A DNA stretch of 64,000 nucleotides from Mesorhizobium sp. CAU 1732. GTDB taxonomy: Bacteria; Pseudomonadota; Alphaproteobacteria; Rhizobiales; Rhizobiaceae. Positions 1 to 8,255 of the stretch are shown one piece after another; position 1 is the stretch's first letter; each line of letters starts with the position of its first letter. Where the stretch lies: NCBI RefSeq assembly GCF_039888675.1, contig NZ_JBDQQR010000001.1, positions 2,108,001-2,172,000 of the forward strand, in the 5' to 3' direction. Under the pieces are notes generated by a model. The model was not told where the DNA came from, did not search any database, and worked only from the letters and a program-made list of their open reading frames with translations. The translations under genes and the position numbers were made by a program.

Positions 1-688
1 GGCGCAGGCTGTCGCGGGCGGCAAGCCCGATCCAGGCGGCGCGTTCGTCGGCCAGCAGCGTCTCGGCGAACGCCTGTGCATCACTGAGCGGCATTGCGAT
101 TTCGAACCCGTCTTCGCCGGTATAGCCGGAGCGGCTTGCAAACCAGCCGTCGCGTGGTTCCAGACCATGCATGAATGTCAGCGGCGACAGATCGAGGCCC
201 GCCACCTTCAACACGCTTTCCGCATCCGGCCCTTGCAGCGCGAGGAACACGCGATCGAGCGGTTCGACCGTGCAGTCGAAATCGGCGGCGATCGCCTTCA
301 GATGTTTCTCGTCGACGGCCGCATTGCCTGCATTGGCAACGACCATGAAACGCTGGTCGCCAAGACGCGTGACGATCAGGTCATCGATGATGCCGGCGTG
401 GTCGTTGAGGAAGAAGGTGTATTTCGATGCGCCGTCATCGATCAGGCCGGGGTCGAGCGGGCATGCTCGTGCCAGCGCTTCGCCGGCCTGCGGCCCGGTC
501 AGCAGGAACAGCTTCATGTGCGAGATGTCGAAAAGCCCTGCCTTCTCGCGGGTGTGAAGGTGCTCCTTCAACACGCCGAGCGGGTAGGTGATCGGCATCG
601 ACCAGCCCGCAAAGCCGCCATAGCGGGCTCCGGCTGCGTCATGCAGGTCTTTCAGCGGAAGTTGGTTCAGTTCGCCCGTATCGGCCAT
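1..688 (-). CDS. gcvT: Aminomethyltransferase, glycine cleavage T protein (3' end outside window)
   Basis: T protein of the glycine cleavage system, which takes the aminomethyl group from the lipoylated H protein and makes methylene-tetrahydrofolate and ammonia. The visible N-terminal ~229 residues include LKDLHDAAGARYGGFAGWSMP, the family's N-terminal signature, and a following YPLGVLKEHLHTREKAG / FDISHMK stretch typical of GcvT. The ATG lies at 686-688, downstream of a tandem glycine riboswitch, which independently supports the assignment. The stop and the C-terminal barrel domain lie beyond position 1. gcvH and gcvP would be expected next but are not visible. Confidence 0.93.
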   Translation of the reverse strand, partial: MADTGELNQLPLKDLHDAAGARYGGFAGWSMPITYPLGVLKEHLHTREKAGLFDISHMKLFLLTGPQAGEALARACPLDPGLIDDGASKYTFFLNDHAGIIDDLIVTRLGDQRFMVVANAGNAAVDEKHLKAIAADFDCTVEPLDRVFLALQGPDAESVLKVAGLDLSPLTFMHGLEPRDGWFASRSGYTGEDGFEIAMPLSDAQAFAETLLADERAAWIGLAARDSLR

Positions 689-737
689 CGATCCTCCAGA
701 GTCGCACGTCATCGGCCGCTCATGCGGCAGATTCGCG

Positions 738-915
738 CCCCTCTGTCGGAAGCCTGAGAGACTCGGCACACCCGGAACTCTGTCGGGGCACCTTACACCT
801 TCGGCGCGGGGACATCCCCGACTTTCCAGAGTGTCTTGACCAGTCTACGGTTCTTTTGCCTGAGAGATTTCGGGCGATTTCCCCTTCGGCGGCAGCATAC
901 GCTGCTCTCTCCCGC
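738..915 (-). promoter_or_regulatory. Tandem glycine riboswitch (two aptamers)
   Basis: Read on the minus strand, two successive aptamers show the class hallmarks. The first has GGGAGAGAGC, GCCGCCGAAGGGG and CUCUCAGGCAAAAG. The second has GCGCCGAAGGUGUAAG and UCUCUCAGGC with a GACAGAG tail. They lie about 50 nt upstream of gcvT. Glycine riboswitches in front of gcvT normally switch expression on when glycine is plentiful. The boundaries are approximate because they are set by motif ends and not by folding. Confidence 0.92.
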
Positions 916-1009
916 AAACTGGCAGGGCTCCCTCGCGGAAGCCCTCGACGAATCGAACCTAGCCCATGCCGGTGCTTATGTCACCTCCGGCAGGGTGTCG
1001 CCCCGTCGC

Positions 1010-1411
1010 TCAGCCGGGTTGTACCTGCAACTTGCCGATATCGCGTTCGATTTGCTGGATGATGCTGGCGGTCTCGCCATGAAGACGCTTGAGCCGGTCG
1101 AGCTGGATCGCAACGCTTTCCGCCATCTGCGGCGTCGTATCTTCGTTGGGTGACGTGCCGATGCCGTGCAGCAGCCAGGACAGGCTGACATTGAGAACGC
1201 CGGCCAGCATGGAAAGCCGGTTGGCGCGCGGCTGGGAGCGGTCGCTTTCCCATGCCTGGATGGTCGAAGCCTGAACGCCGATGCGTCTTGCAAGCTGTGC
1301 GACCGAGAGGTCGGTGGCGTCGCGGGCTCGCGAAAGCCGTCCGCCAAGAGTATCTGTATCTGGAATTTCGGAATAGATCGTCGTGGTGTTGGGCACCCGT
1401 CCCACCTCCAT
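1010..1411 (-). CDS. XRE-family helix-turn-helix regulator, 133 aa
   Basis: Small transcription regulator. Residues about 22-78 form a Cro/C1-type HTH (GGRLSRARDATDLSVAQLA, then IGVQASTIQAWESDRSQP, then the closing LSMLAGVLNVSLSWLLHG). Residues about 95-130 are predicted helical (IQLDRLKRLHGETASIIQQI) and could mediate dimerisation. The gene is on the same strand as gcvT, upstream of the riboswitch, so it may precede gcvT in transcription, but the riboswitch implies gcvT has its own leader. Its own promoter, operator-like repeats and leader hairpin lie at 1428-1524. Target genes are unknown. Confidence 0.85.
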   Translation of the reverse strand: MEVGRVPNTTTIYSEIPDTDTLGGRLSRARDATDLSVAQLARRIGVQASTIQAWESDRSQPRANRLSMLAGVLNVSLSWLLHGIGTSPNEDTTPQMAESVAIQLDRLKRLHGETASIIQQIERDIGKLQVQPG

Positions 1412-1427
1412 GATTGTCGCATGAAAA

Positions 1428-1448
1428 ATCCCGCAGAGACGCGGGGAT
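1428..1448 (-). promoter_or_regulatory. Terminator-like hairpin in the leader of the XRE gene
   Basis: On the minus strand ATCCCCGC-GTCTCT-GCGGGAT is followed by TTTTTC, the form of an intrinsic terminator, 17 nt before the ATG of the XRE gene and downstream of its predicted -10. It would act as an attenuator, or terminate a short RNA made from the same promoter. Structure is seen directly; function is inferred. Confidence 0.55.
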
Positions 1449-1459
1449 CGAAGACGCCC

Positions 1460-1487
1460 ATCATAGCGACCGGGCCCACATGCGCAA
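1460..1487 (-). promoter_or_regulatory. Predicted sigma-70 promoter of the XRE gene
   Basis: Minus strand: -35 TTGCGC (1482-1487), 16-nt spacer, -10 TATGAT (1460-1465). The transcript would start near 1453 and run directly into the leader hairpin and the XRE start codon at 1411. Confidence 0.6.
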
Positions 1488-1488
1488 C

Positions 1489-1524
1489 GCTAACGGGTTA
1501 GCCTAGCCGATTCAATGCGTTAGC
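1489..1524. promoter_or_regulatory. GTTAGC repeats, likely XRE operator
   Basis: A 14-bp inverted repeat GCTAAC-GG-GTTAGC (1489-1502) abuts the predicted -35 element. A third GTTAGC half-site lies at 1519-1524, exactly 22 bp (two helical turns) from the second copy. The position immediately upstream of the promoter suggests autoregulation by the XRE protein; this is inferred. Confidence 0.5.
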
Positions 1525-1726
1525 TGGTCGAGCCAAGTGCCTGACTCGATTCAGGTTTCCAACGTCCTTGGCCGCGATTACCGCGACAGGTTTCGGAGCC
1601 GGGCGGTGTCGAACACCCTGCCTCTCCTTGCATCGCGGTGTCTCGCCGCTGCTGACGAGTGCTTGGGCGAGGCTTCTTGTGCGTGTCGTTATCCCACGTC
1701 CGGTGCCTGGTTTCGGGCGACATGCA
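1525..1726. other. Intergenic stretch without recognisable gene
   Basis: Together with the leader described above this makes a 315-bp gene-free interval between the XRE start and the fghA stop. I see no tRNA, no convincing ORF and no strong hairpin in 1525-1726. It could hold the 3' UTR of fghA. Confidence 0.5.
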
Positions 1727-2566
1727 TCAGGTGTTCGCCAGCCTCTTTGCATGCCAGCGCAAATGGTCGTCCATGAAGGTCGAAATGAAGAAGTAGGAGT
1801 GGTCGTAGCCGTCCTGCATGCGCAGCGTGAGCGCCATACCGGCATCGTCGCACGCTTCCTCGAGCAGCCATGGCCGCAGCCCGTCGTCGAGAAAACCGTC
1901 CGCCGTGCCCTGATCAACCAGGAATTCGGGGAACCGCGCGCCATCCTCGATCAGCGCGCAGGTGTCGTACTGCCGCCATGATGTCTCATCGGCACCAAGA
2001 TACTTCTCGAATGCCGGCTTGGACCAGCCCGCCGTCGAAGGCTGGACGATGGGCGCGAAGGCCGAGGCGCTCCTGAAACGATCCGGATGCTTGAGCGCGA
2101 TCGTCAGCGCGCCATGACCGCCCATGGAGTGCCCGAAGATACCCTGCCGGCTCATGTCGGCCGGGAATTCCTCTTCGATCAGCGCCGGCAGTTCCTGCGT
2201 GATGTAGGAATACATGCGGTAGTTCTTCGCGAACGGCGCTTGCGTCGCGTCGAGATAGAAGCCCGCACCACAGCCGAACTGCCAGTTGTCCTTTTCGTCC
2301 GGCACACCGTCGCCGCGCGGGCTGGTGTCGGGGCAGACGACGATCATGCCGAGTTCGGCCGCGAGCCGGCGATACTCGCCTTTGTCCATGACGTTCTGGT
2401 GGGTGCAGGTCAGGCCGGACAGATACCATAGGACCGGGCAGGGGCCGTCCTTTGCCTGGGGCGGCACGAAGACCGCAAAAGTCATCTCGCAGGCGCAGGC
2501 CTCGGACCGGTGCGCGTAAACGCCCTGGATGCCGCCGTGGGATTTTGCGGTCGAAATGGTCTTCAT
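1727..2566 (-). CDS. fghA: S-formylglutathione hydrolase, 279 aa
   Basis: Hydrolyses S-formylglutathione to formate and glutathione, the second step of glutathione-dependent formaldehyde oxidation after FrmA. Visible: the esterase-D core YLSGLTC near residue 50, the nucleophile elbow GHSMGGHGAL with Ser147, and a late DHSYFF with the catalytic His. Length fits the family (~280). I chose the ATG at 2566 because homologues begin MKTIS...; the open frame extends 104 codons further upstream but that part is antisense-like sequence overlapping the DUF1345 gene. frmA lies about 2 kb upstream on the same strand, separated by three genes, an unusual spacing for this pair. Confidence 0.95.
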   Translation of the reverse strand: MKTISTAKSHGGIQGVYAHRSEACACEMTFAVFVPPQAKDGPCPVLWYLSGLTCTHQNVMDKGEYRRLAAELGMIVVCPDTSPRGDGVPDEKDNWQFGCGAGFYLDATQAPFAKNYRMYSYITQELPALIEEEFPADMSRQGIFGHSMGGHGALTIALKHPDRFRSASAFAPIVQPSTAGWSKPAFEKYLGADETSWRQYDTCALIEDGARFPEFLVDQGTADGFLDDGLRPWLLEEACDDAGMALTLRMQDGYDHSYFFISTFMDDHLRWHAKRLANT

Positions 2567-2574
2567 AGTGAACC

Positions 2575-3216
2575 TCAATTTCCGAGCGTCACGGCCGCGT
2601 TGACTGCGGCTGCGACCAAAACGGTGTTGAAAACGAACGACACGATCGCATGGACGATGTTGATCCGTCGCATCGTAGTGGTCGTGATCTGGACGTCGGA
2701 CGTCTGCGCTGTCATGCCGATCACGAAGGAAAAGTACACGAAATCGATACCGGACGGGGCTTCTCGTCCCGGAAAATCGAGCCCGCCTTTTTCCCCGCGC
2801 TTGCCGGATGTCCGTCCGTCCGGTTGCCAATAGAGATGCGCGTAGTGGATCGCGGCCATCATATGGATCGCCATCCATCCGAGCGGAACCGCAAGAAACG
2901 CAAGCAGGAGTTGAAGCGTGCCGGGCTGCGTCGAGTTGAGCACGATGAACAATGCGCCGACTGCCACCGAAACGGCGGCCAGCGTCGCTAGAAAGATGAT
3001 AGAAACCGGGACGTCGCTGCTTGCCGCGTGGCTGCGAAGATAGGCTGCGGTCAGGCGCGGAAGCGCGACAAGCGTAAGCGCCAGATAGGTCGCAAAGAAA
3101 GCGTTGGATGCGATCACGGTCGCCAATCGCGGCTCGATTGCAAGCGCGATCGCGCCTGCCGTGACGCCAACCGCGGCGGCGACATAGAACGGGGTATGGC
3201 GCTCGAGCGGTTTCAC
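2575..3216 (-). CDS. DUF1345 family membrane protein, 213 aa
   Basis: Integral inner-membrane protein of unknown function. Four to six hydrophobic segments are visible (residues about 10-28, 34-55, 70-92, 100-122, 160-180, 188-210). The family signature region GIDFVYFSFVIGMTAQTSDV followed by a basic turn and a last membrane helix is present. It overlaps the upstream DUF188 gene by 4 bp and ends 8 bp before fghA, so DUF188, DUF1345 and fghA are probably co-transcribed. No catalytic motif is visible. Confidence 0.85.
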   Translation of the reverse strand: MKPLERHTPFYVAAAVGVTAGAIALAIEPRLATVIASNAFFATYLALTLVALPRLTAAYLRSHAASSDVPVSIIFLATLAAVSVAVGALFIVLNSTQPGTLQLLLAFLAVPLGWMAIHMMAAIHYAHLYWQPDGRTSGKRGEKGGLDFPGREAPSGIDFVYFSFVIGMTAQTSDVQITTTTMRRINIVHAIVSFVFNTVLVAAAVNAAVTLGN

Positions 3217-3671
3217 GGCGCGGAAGCCCGAATCGCCCTGCGCACCGCCTGGTCCAGCGCGCTCAGGAAGGTCGAGCGGTCCCTGGCGGAAAAGGCTGCA
3301 TTGTAGCCCTTGATCTCGCCGCTTTCGCGCAGATGCTGTTTCAGGTCGCGCATCGCGACCGCCATGCCGATCGATTCCGGCGTGAACGGCCGGCCTGTCG
3401 GCCCCAGCACATGCACGCCGTTCGGAACGAGGCGCGCGGCAAGCGGCACGTCCGCCGTGATCGCGATGTCGTCGGCCACCGCATTGTCCACGATCCAGTC
3501 GTCGGCGGCATCCGCGCCTTTCGACACGACGACGTGCTTCACCATCGGGTCGCGCGACGGACGAAGCCCGCCATTGGACACGAAAGTGACCACCAGGCCG
3601 TGCCGCTCGCCCACGCGCACGACCTCGTCCTTGACGGGGCAGGCATCGGCATCGACGAAGATTTGCGTCAT
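3213..3671 (-). CDS. DUF188 / UPF0178 (YaiI-YqxD) family protein, 152 aa
   Basis: Cytosolic protein with a PIN-like/NYN-like fold family signature: an N-terminal IFVDADACPVKDEV with conserved aspartates, a central VSKGADAADDWIV and ITADVPLAARL. These acidic residues resemble a metal-dependent nuclease site, but no biochemical role is established for the family. Length matches (~150). First gene of the probable operon with DUF1345 and fghA. Confidence 0.88.
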   Translation of the reverse strand: MTQIFVDADACPVKDEVVRVGERHGLVVTFVSNGGLRPSRDPMVKHVVVSKGADAADDWIVDNAVADDIAITADVPLAARLVPNGVHVLGPTGRPFTPESIGMAVAMRDLKQHLRESGEIKGYNAAFSARDRSTFLSALDQAVRRAIRASAP

Positions 3672-3761
3672 GGGTCCATCCTTTACGGACGGTGCTCTAG
3701 CATAAAATCCGCAGATGCAAGCAGTCGCAGAGCCTTGGCGCTGCCGACTGGCCGGGCAGGG

Positions 3762-4562
3762 CTACTCTGCAGGAAGATGGCACCGCACGAACTCGGCGCC
3801 GCCGCTGCTGCCCGTCTGCCCGATCGTGATCGTGTCCTGCGTCGGCATGTCGAGCATGATGCTGCGCTCCTCCATGTCGCCTTCGGCCACGCAGGATGCT
3901 GCAAGCGTGGCCTTGCCATCCGTCATCTCGGTGGCCGGAAAGTTGCAGACGCTCTCATATCGGCGGATCGTGGTCGGCGTGATGACCGCCATGATTTCCA
4001 GCGGCTCCTGATCGATCTTCGCGCAGGAAGCCGCGTCGGAAGCCCACACGCCCACATAGTCGGGGCCGACACCGGCCGGGCCTGCGCGTGCGGCTGCCCG
4101 CGTATCCGCGTTCAACTGGTCTGCCGGTGCGAGCACGGCCGCCGGGTCGCCGGTAACGGGCTCCCGGTCGCCGGTCGCTTCGGTGATGCGCTGTTCCAGA
4201 AGGGCCACGCCCTTGTCGAAATCCTGCATGGCACGCCGTGCGATCTCGTTGAGAGATGCGCCGATCTGGCCGGCGATCTCGCCTGCGCGGTCCAGCGCGG
4301 GGCCGGCATCTTCCAAGGCGCGTTCAGCGCGCTCGCGTGCATCGCGCGTCAGTTCGCCAGCACCTTCGAGCAGCGAGTTCGCGCCTTCACGCAGTTTGCG
4401 CGTTGCTTCGCCCTCATCGTTGGCCGGCGGCGGCGTTGTCTGTTCCTCGACGTTCGCAGGAGGTTCGACCTGCGAGACGATCGTCTCTTCCTCGCCGCAG
4501 GCAGCGATCGCCAGCATGGAAATGCCGGCTGTCAGAAGCAGGCTTGTCCTGAAAATGCGCAT
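3762..4562 (-). CDS. Putative lipoprotein with helical middle region, 266 aa
   Basis: Signal peptide ending in a lipobox (SMLAIAAC, Cys22), then an acidic Pro/Thr linker, then about 80 residues rich in Ala, Glu and Arg (residues 50-130: TRKLREGANSLLEGAG, RERAERALEDAGPALD) that read as an amphipathic helix or coiled coil. The C-terminal ~100 residues are globular with three cysteines (SCAKID, SVCNFPA, ASCVAEG) plus a terminal RCHLPAE. Similar C-terminal domains occur in uncharacterised rhizobial lipoproteins. Envelope location is inferred; function unknown. It stands between DUF188 and frmA on the same strand. Confidence 0.7.
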   Translation of the reverse strand: MRIFRTSLLLTAGISMLAIAACGEEETIVSQVEPPANVEEQTTPPPANDEGEATRKLREGANSLLEGAGELTRDARERAERALEDAGPALDRAGEIAGQIGASLNEIARRAMQDFDKGVALLEQRITEATGDREPVTGDPAAVLAPADQLNADTRAAARAGPAGVGPDYVGVWASDAASCAKIDQEPLEIMAVITPTTIRRYESVCNFPATEMTDGKATLAASCVAEGDMEERSIMLDMPTQDTITIGQTGSSGGAEFVRCHLPAE

Positions 4563-4590
4563 GTGTGGCTCTCCTGATCGCCGCGATCCC

Positions 4591-4620
4591 TTCGGCCCAC
4601 AGGAATGCTTATCTGTGGGC
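4591..4620 (-). terminator. Perfect 10-bp hairpin between frmA and the lipoprotein gene
   Basis: CGGCCCACAG, 10-nt loop, CTGTGGGCCG. The arms are perfect but no T-run follows on either strand, so it may be a transcript-stabilising or Rho-assisted structure at the 3' end of frmA and not a classical terminator. Confidence 0.45.
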
Positions 4621-4649
4621 CGAGGTTCCGCGTGGGCGGAGCAGTTGCG

Positions 4650-5777
4650 TCAGTAGACGACGACCGAGCGGATGCTCTCGCCCGCATGCATCAGGTCAAA
4701 ACCCTTGTTGATCTCGTCCAGCGTCAGCGTGTGCGTGATCATCGGGTCGATCTGGATTTTGCCCTCCATGTACCAGTCGACGATCTTCGGCACGTCGGTG
4801 CGGCCGCGCGCGCCGCCAAATGCGGTGCCTTTCCAGGTTCGGCCGGTGACGAGCTGGAACGGGCGCGTCGAGATTTCCTGGCCGGCGCCGGCCACGCCGA
4901 TGACGATGGATTCGCCCCAGCCGCGATGCGAACATTCAAGCGCCTGACGCATGACCTTGACGTTGCCGGTGCAGTCGAACGTGTAGTCCGCGCCGCCGAT
5001 CTGGTCCGCGCCGCGCTTCGTCAGGTTGACGATGTGCTGCACGACGTCGCCGTCGATCTCGGTCGGATTGACGAAATGCGTCATCCCGAACTTCTCGCCC
5101 CATGCCTTCTTGTCGTTGTTGAGATCGACGCCGATGATCATGTCCGCGCCGGCGAGGCGAAGCCCCTGGATCACGTTGAGCCCGATGCCGCCGAGGCCGA
5201 ACACGGCCGCCGTAGCCCCGATCTCGACCTTGGCGGTGTTGATGACCGCGCCGATGCCCGTCGTCACGCCGCAGCCGATGTAGCAGATCTTGTCGAACGG
5301 CGCGTCCGGGTTGACCTTGGCCAGCGCGATCTCGGGAAGCACCGTGTGATTGGCGAAGGTCGAGCAGCCCATATAGTGATGGATCTTGTCCTTGCCGATG
5401 GAGAAGCGGCTGGTGCCGTCCGGCATCAGGCCCTGGCCCTGAGTCGCGCGGATCGCGGTGCAGAGGTTCGTCTTCTGCGACAGGCAGGACGGGCACTGGC
5501 GGCATTCCGGCGTGTAGAGCGGAATGACGTGGTCGCCCTTCTTCAGCGAAGTGACGCCGGGGCCGACATCGACGACGACGCCCGCGCCCTCATGGCCGAG
5601 AATCGCCGGGAAGATGCCTTCCGGGTCCGCGCCCGACAGGGTGAACTCGTCGGTGTGACAGATGCCGGTGGCTTTGATCTCGACCAGGACCTCGCCTTCG
5701 CGCGGGCCTTCCAGGTCGACCTCCATGATTTCGAGCGGCTTTCCTGCGGCGACGGCGACGGCGGCACGGGTCTTCAT
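4650..5777 (-). CDS. frmA: S-(hydroxymethyl)glutathione dehydrogenase / class III alcohol dehydrogenase, 375 aa
   Basis: Oxidises the spontaneous formaldehyde-glutathione adduct with NAD+ to S-formylglutathione. Catalytic-zinc ligands are visible in [12 protein letters not shown] (Cys) and LGHEGAGVV (His); structural zinc cysteines are in [15 protein letters not shown]; the NAD fold is [16 protein letters not shown] followed by the D of GVDLNNDK. The C-terminus [12 protein letters not shown] matches the family. Length 375 is typical. Works with fghA at 1727-2566. Confidence 0.97.
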   Translation of the reverse strand: MKTRAAVAVAAGKPLEIMEVDLEGPREGEVLVEIKATGICHTDEFTLSGADPEGIFPAILGHEGAGVVVDVGPGVTSLKKGDHVIPLYTPECRQCPSCLSQKTNLCTAIRATQGQGLMPDGTSRFSIGKDKIHHYMGCSTFANHTVLPEIALAKVNPDAPFDKICYIGCGVTTGIGAVINTAKVEIGATAAVFGLGGIGLNVIQGLRLAGADMIIGVDLNNDKKAWGEKFGMTHFVNPTEIDGDVVQHIVNLTKRGADQIGGADYTFDCTGNVKVMRQALECSHRGWGESIVIGVAGAGQEISTRPFQLVTGRTWKGTAFGGARGRTDVPKIVDWYMEGKIQIDPMITHTLTLDEINKGFDLMHAGESIRSVVVY

Positions 5778-6012
5778 GGGGCGATTCCTCCTGCGAATGC
5801 GAGAGGCCGCAAAGTTTCAGGATTTGGGGAGGGAGGCAAGACGCGGGATGAAGATGGGGCCGGTTCGAGCGTCCCCCAGCCAGATCGCAGCAAGAGATCC
5901 CGAGACCAAATCCCGGGGGAACGGTCCGCCGGGACTCTCGCATGCGGGGGCAAGGGCCGGATCGTTTGATCGCGACGCTGGCAGGAGATGGGACGCGCCG
6001 AACGGCGGCGCG

Positions 6013-6465
6013 TCATGACGTGTCGGGTGCGATGACACGCCGCGGTCTGCCCAGGCCGGATGCCACGATCGCCGACAAGCCGCCCTGCAAGTGGCGGATT
6101 GCCGGCATCGGGCGAAGGCCGGGCAATTTGGCACGACCGGCGCCTTCCCGGCAGTATCCGACGATCAGCCTTGCCTGTCGGTCGAGCAGCTTTGCCAGCG
6201 CCCGGAGGCTGGCGGCGAGACGCAGCGCATCCGCCGGCGAGAAGCCCACTGGGCCGATCGGCATGGATGCGGCCGGCGTGTCCGGGCCGCCGTCGACGAC
6301 GTCGCGCGCCACGGCCTCGGCCTGACGCAGGAACAGGAGCACCAGGCCGCGGACGATGGGGGAGCGGCCGGCGGCCAGTTCGGCGAGGCCGGCCAGCGCG
6401 CACAGCAGGGCGACGAGGCGGCCGAGTGCCACCCGTTCCTCATCCATCCCCCGCTTCCAGTCCAT
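6013..6465 (-). CDS. Conserved hypothetical protein, 150 aa
   Basis: Begins MDWKRGMDEERVALGRLVALL, an N-terminus that recurs in uncharacterised proteins of Rhizobiales and Rhodobacterales (from memory). Contains a hydrophobic segment (LVALLCALAGLAELA, residues about 15-30) and a second at about 38-52, then an Arg/Leu-rich region with a Pro-rich linker. Possibly membrane-associated. The frame is open further upstream, but the ATG at 6465 gives the family-like start. No function can be assigned. Confidence 0.6.
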   Translation of the reverse strand: MDWKRGMDEERVALGRLVALLCALAGLAELAAGRSPIVRGLVLLFLRQAEAVARDVVDGGPDTPAASMPIGPVGFSPADALRLAASLRALAKLLDRQARLIVGYCREGAGRAKLPGLRPMPAIRHLQGGLSAIVASGLGRPRRVIAPDTS

Positions 6466-6647
6466 TCGCCGCGCTCCGTTGTTCAGCGGGGCATTGTCCG
6501 AGAGGTGCGGAGGGAGGTGGATAGAATTTCCGCACCATTGCTGACACATGCTGACAATTTGATGTGTCTGGCTGCGGCCAGAAGCGGTTGCACAAAAGGA
6601 ACGGCGGTTGTGGGGTGGGAAGCGGAACGGTGGCTTGGCGCAGAAAT

Positions 6648-7550
6648 TTATGAGAAGCGGACGTTAGACACTTCTTCCTCGCGTTGCACATCGACGATGA
6701 AATTGCGCATCATGCGTGCGCATTCCTCGTGATGTGTCTCCAGCAGCAGATGAGTGCCGTCGAAGACATGCATCTCGATCCGTTCGAGATTCCGAGCATA
6801 TTCGTCAACCTCCGCGATATCGTAATAGGGGTCGTGACGTCCCCAAAGCAGCAGCGCGCGAGGCTGATGGTCGCGATGGTACGCTTTGCAGGCTGGGAAG
6901 CTGGCTGCGTGAGAGCTGTAATCGGCAAAAATCCGTAGCTGCATATCAATGCGTCCGGGCTGGCTCATGCGCTCCCAGTCGAGATGCCATCCATCCGGTG
7001 CCACAAGCGGAACCAGACGCTGCGGGATATCCCCGACATAGGTGTGTTTTACGCCCTCAAAATTCAGCCATTCGGGAAGCTTCGCCAGGTTTTCGGGCGT
7101 AGGTTCAGCCCAATAGGACTTCACGAGATTCCAGGGCTCGCCAAGCCCTTCTTCATGGGCGTTGCCGTTCTGAACAATCAGACCGAGCACCCGTTCGGGA
7201 TATTTCATCGCCAAGGCGTAAGCCACCGCAGACCCGAAATCATGCACGTAAAGAACGAACCGTTCCATGCCGACCTCGCGCAGCAACGAGTCGATTGTTC
7301 TGGCCATGGCATCGAAGGTGTAGGGGTAGTCATCGGGCGCTTCGGTAAAGCCGAACCCCGGCAGGTCCGGGGCGACGACATGGGCGACTTCGGACAGCGG
7401 CCCGATGACGTTGCGGAAATAGAATGACGAGCAGGGCTGGCCGTGCAGGAGCAGCAGACCCGGCGCGCCGCGCCGTCCTGCTTCCCTGTAGAAAAGGTCT
7501 ACGCCATCTACATTGATCGTATGGTGTCGGGTTTTCTCGACAGTTTGCAC
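6648..7550 (-). CDS. Alpha/beta hydrolase, haloalkane dehalogenase / epoxide hydrolase type, 300 aa
   Basis: Cytosolic alpha/beta-fold hydrolase whose nucleophile is an aspartate: elbow YVHDFGSAVA with Asp104. The oxyanion motif is LLHGQPCSSF (residues 35-44), the acid lies in LLWGRHDPYYD, and the His in FDGTHLLLE. The Asp nucleophile places it with epoxide hydrolases and dehalogenases; the substrate is unknown. It is divergent from a CGNR regulator gene with three repeated elements in the shared promoter region, suggesting the regulator controls it. Third-position base use is visibly less GC-rich than in neighbouring core genes. Confidence 0.85.
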   Translation of the reverse strand: MQTVEKTRHHTINVDGVDLFYREAGRRGAPGLLLLHGQPCSSFYFRNVIGPLSEVAHVVAPDLPGFGFTEAPDDYPYTFDAMARTIDSLLREVGMERFVLYVHDFGSAVAYALAMKYPERVLGLIVQNGNAHEEGLGEPWNLVKSYWAEPTPENLAKLPEWLNFEGVKHTYVGDIPQRLVPLVAPDGWHLDWERMSQPGRIDMQLRIFADYSSHAASFPACKAYHRDHQPRALLLWGRHDPYYDIAEVDEYARNLERIEMHVFDGTHLLLETHHEECARMMRNFIVDVQREEEVSNVRFS

Positions 7551-7582
7551 GTGACTTCCTCGCTGCTATCCCTGGCTGAAAG

Positions 7583-7629
7583 AACCGGCTAAACCTACTA
7601 TACCGGTTAGCTATCAGGAAACCGGATAA
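7583..7629. promoter_or_regulatory. Three 10-bp repeats in the hydrolase/CGNR divergent promoter region
   Basis: AACCGGCTAA (7583-7592), TACCGGTTAG (7601-7610) and AACCGGATAA (7620-7629), spaced 18 and 19 bp start to start. CCGG is itself palindromic. The location in the 100-bp region between the divergent starts makes it a candidate operator for the CGNR protein. Confidence 0.5.
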
Positions 7630-7652
7630 CTGTCTTTATATGGTTGGGTTCC

Positions 7653-8255
7653 ATGTCGAATAATCTGGATACGGTCTGGACGCCCGCACATTTCATCGGC
7701 GGCCATCCGGGGATCGACCTCACCAACACCGTCTTCACCCGGTACAAACCCGATGCCGACAACGATTTGCTGAACTCCCCGCGGGATGTCGGAAACTGGT
7801 TTCGTTCCGCTGGACTGGCCACGAAAGCTCAGGCGGACGCGGTTTCCGCCATCCCGGCCACTGGTTTTCTGAAAAGCGTCCGGGACTTGCGAGAGGCATC
7901 CTTTTCGGTTTTCGACGCACTCGCTGCCGGGAAGCCACCATCAACCGAGGGGCTGGGCCTTCTGTTCGAGCGGGCAGCGGGAGGGCTTTTGGGAGGGGGA
8001 CGGCTCAGGCTGATAGAAGGTGAGAGCACCCCGCAAATCGAGCGCTTCAATGCGCCCGAAGCCGTTGTCGCTTTTTTGGCGGCCATTTCGGTCGAGGCGT
8101 ACTTCGTTCTACCCCGAAAGAGGCTGCATGCGTGTCCCCGGTGTGGCTGGCTTTTCGTCGATGCCTCACGAGGCGGGAAGCGACGGTGGTGCAGCATGCA
8201 GACTTGCGGCAATCGCGAGAAAGCATCGCGGCACAAAGAAAAAGGCGATCAGTAG
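7653..8255 (+). CDS. CGNR zinc-finger (ABATE-type) transcriptional regulator, 200 aa
   Basis: The N-terminal ~130 residues fit the ABATE stress-responsive domain (HPGIDLTNTVFTRYKPD, DLLNSPRDVGNWFRSAGL). The C-terminal CGNR zinc finger is clear: HACPRCGWLFVDASR...RRWCSMQTCGNREKASRH, with four cysteines and the CGNR signature. Such proteins are presumed DNA-binding regulators responding to small molecules. ATG at 7653 is chosen; a TTG at 7644 is also in frame. Divergent from the Asp-nucleophile hydrolase and likely its regulator. Confidence 0.85.
   Translation: MSNNLDTVWTPAHFIGGHPGIDLTNTVFTRYKPDADNDLLNSPRDVGNWFRSAGLATKAQADAVSAIPATGFLKSVRDLREASFSVFDALAAGKPPSTEGLGLLFERAAGGLLGGGRLRLIEGESTPQIERFNAPEAVVAFLAAISVEAYFVLPRKRLHACPRCGWLFVDASRGGKRRWCSMQTCGNREKASRHKEKGDQ

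Noticed and set aside
4605..5969. Long open frame of 454 codons on the plus strand
   Set aside because: It is the antisense of frmA and shows no protein family; high GC content leaves such frames open.
5778..6012. Possible gene between frmA and the 150-aa protein
   Set aside because: Several frames are open but none resembles a protein; no hairpin or RNA signature seen.
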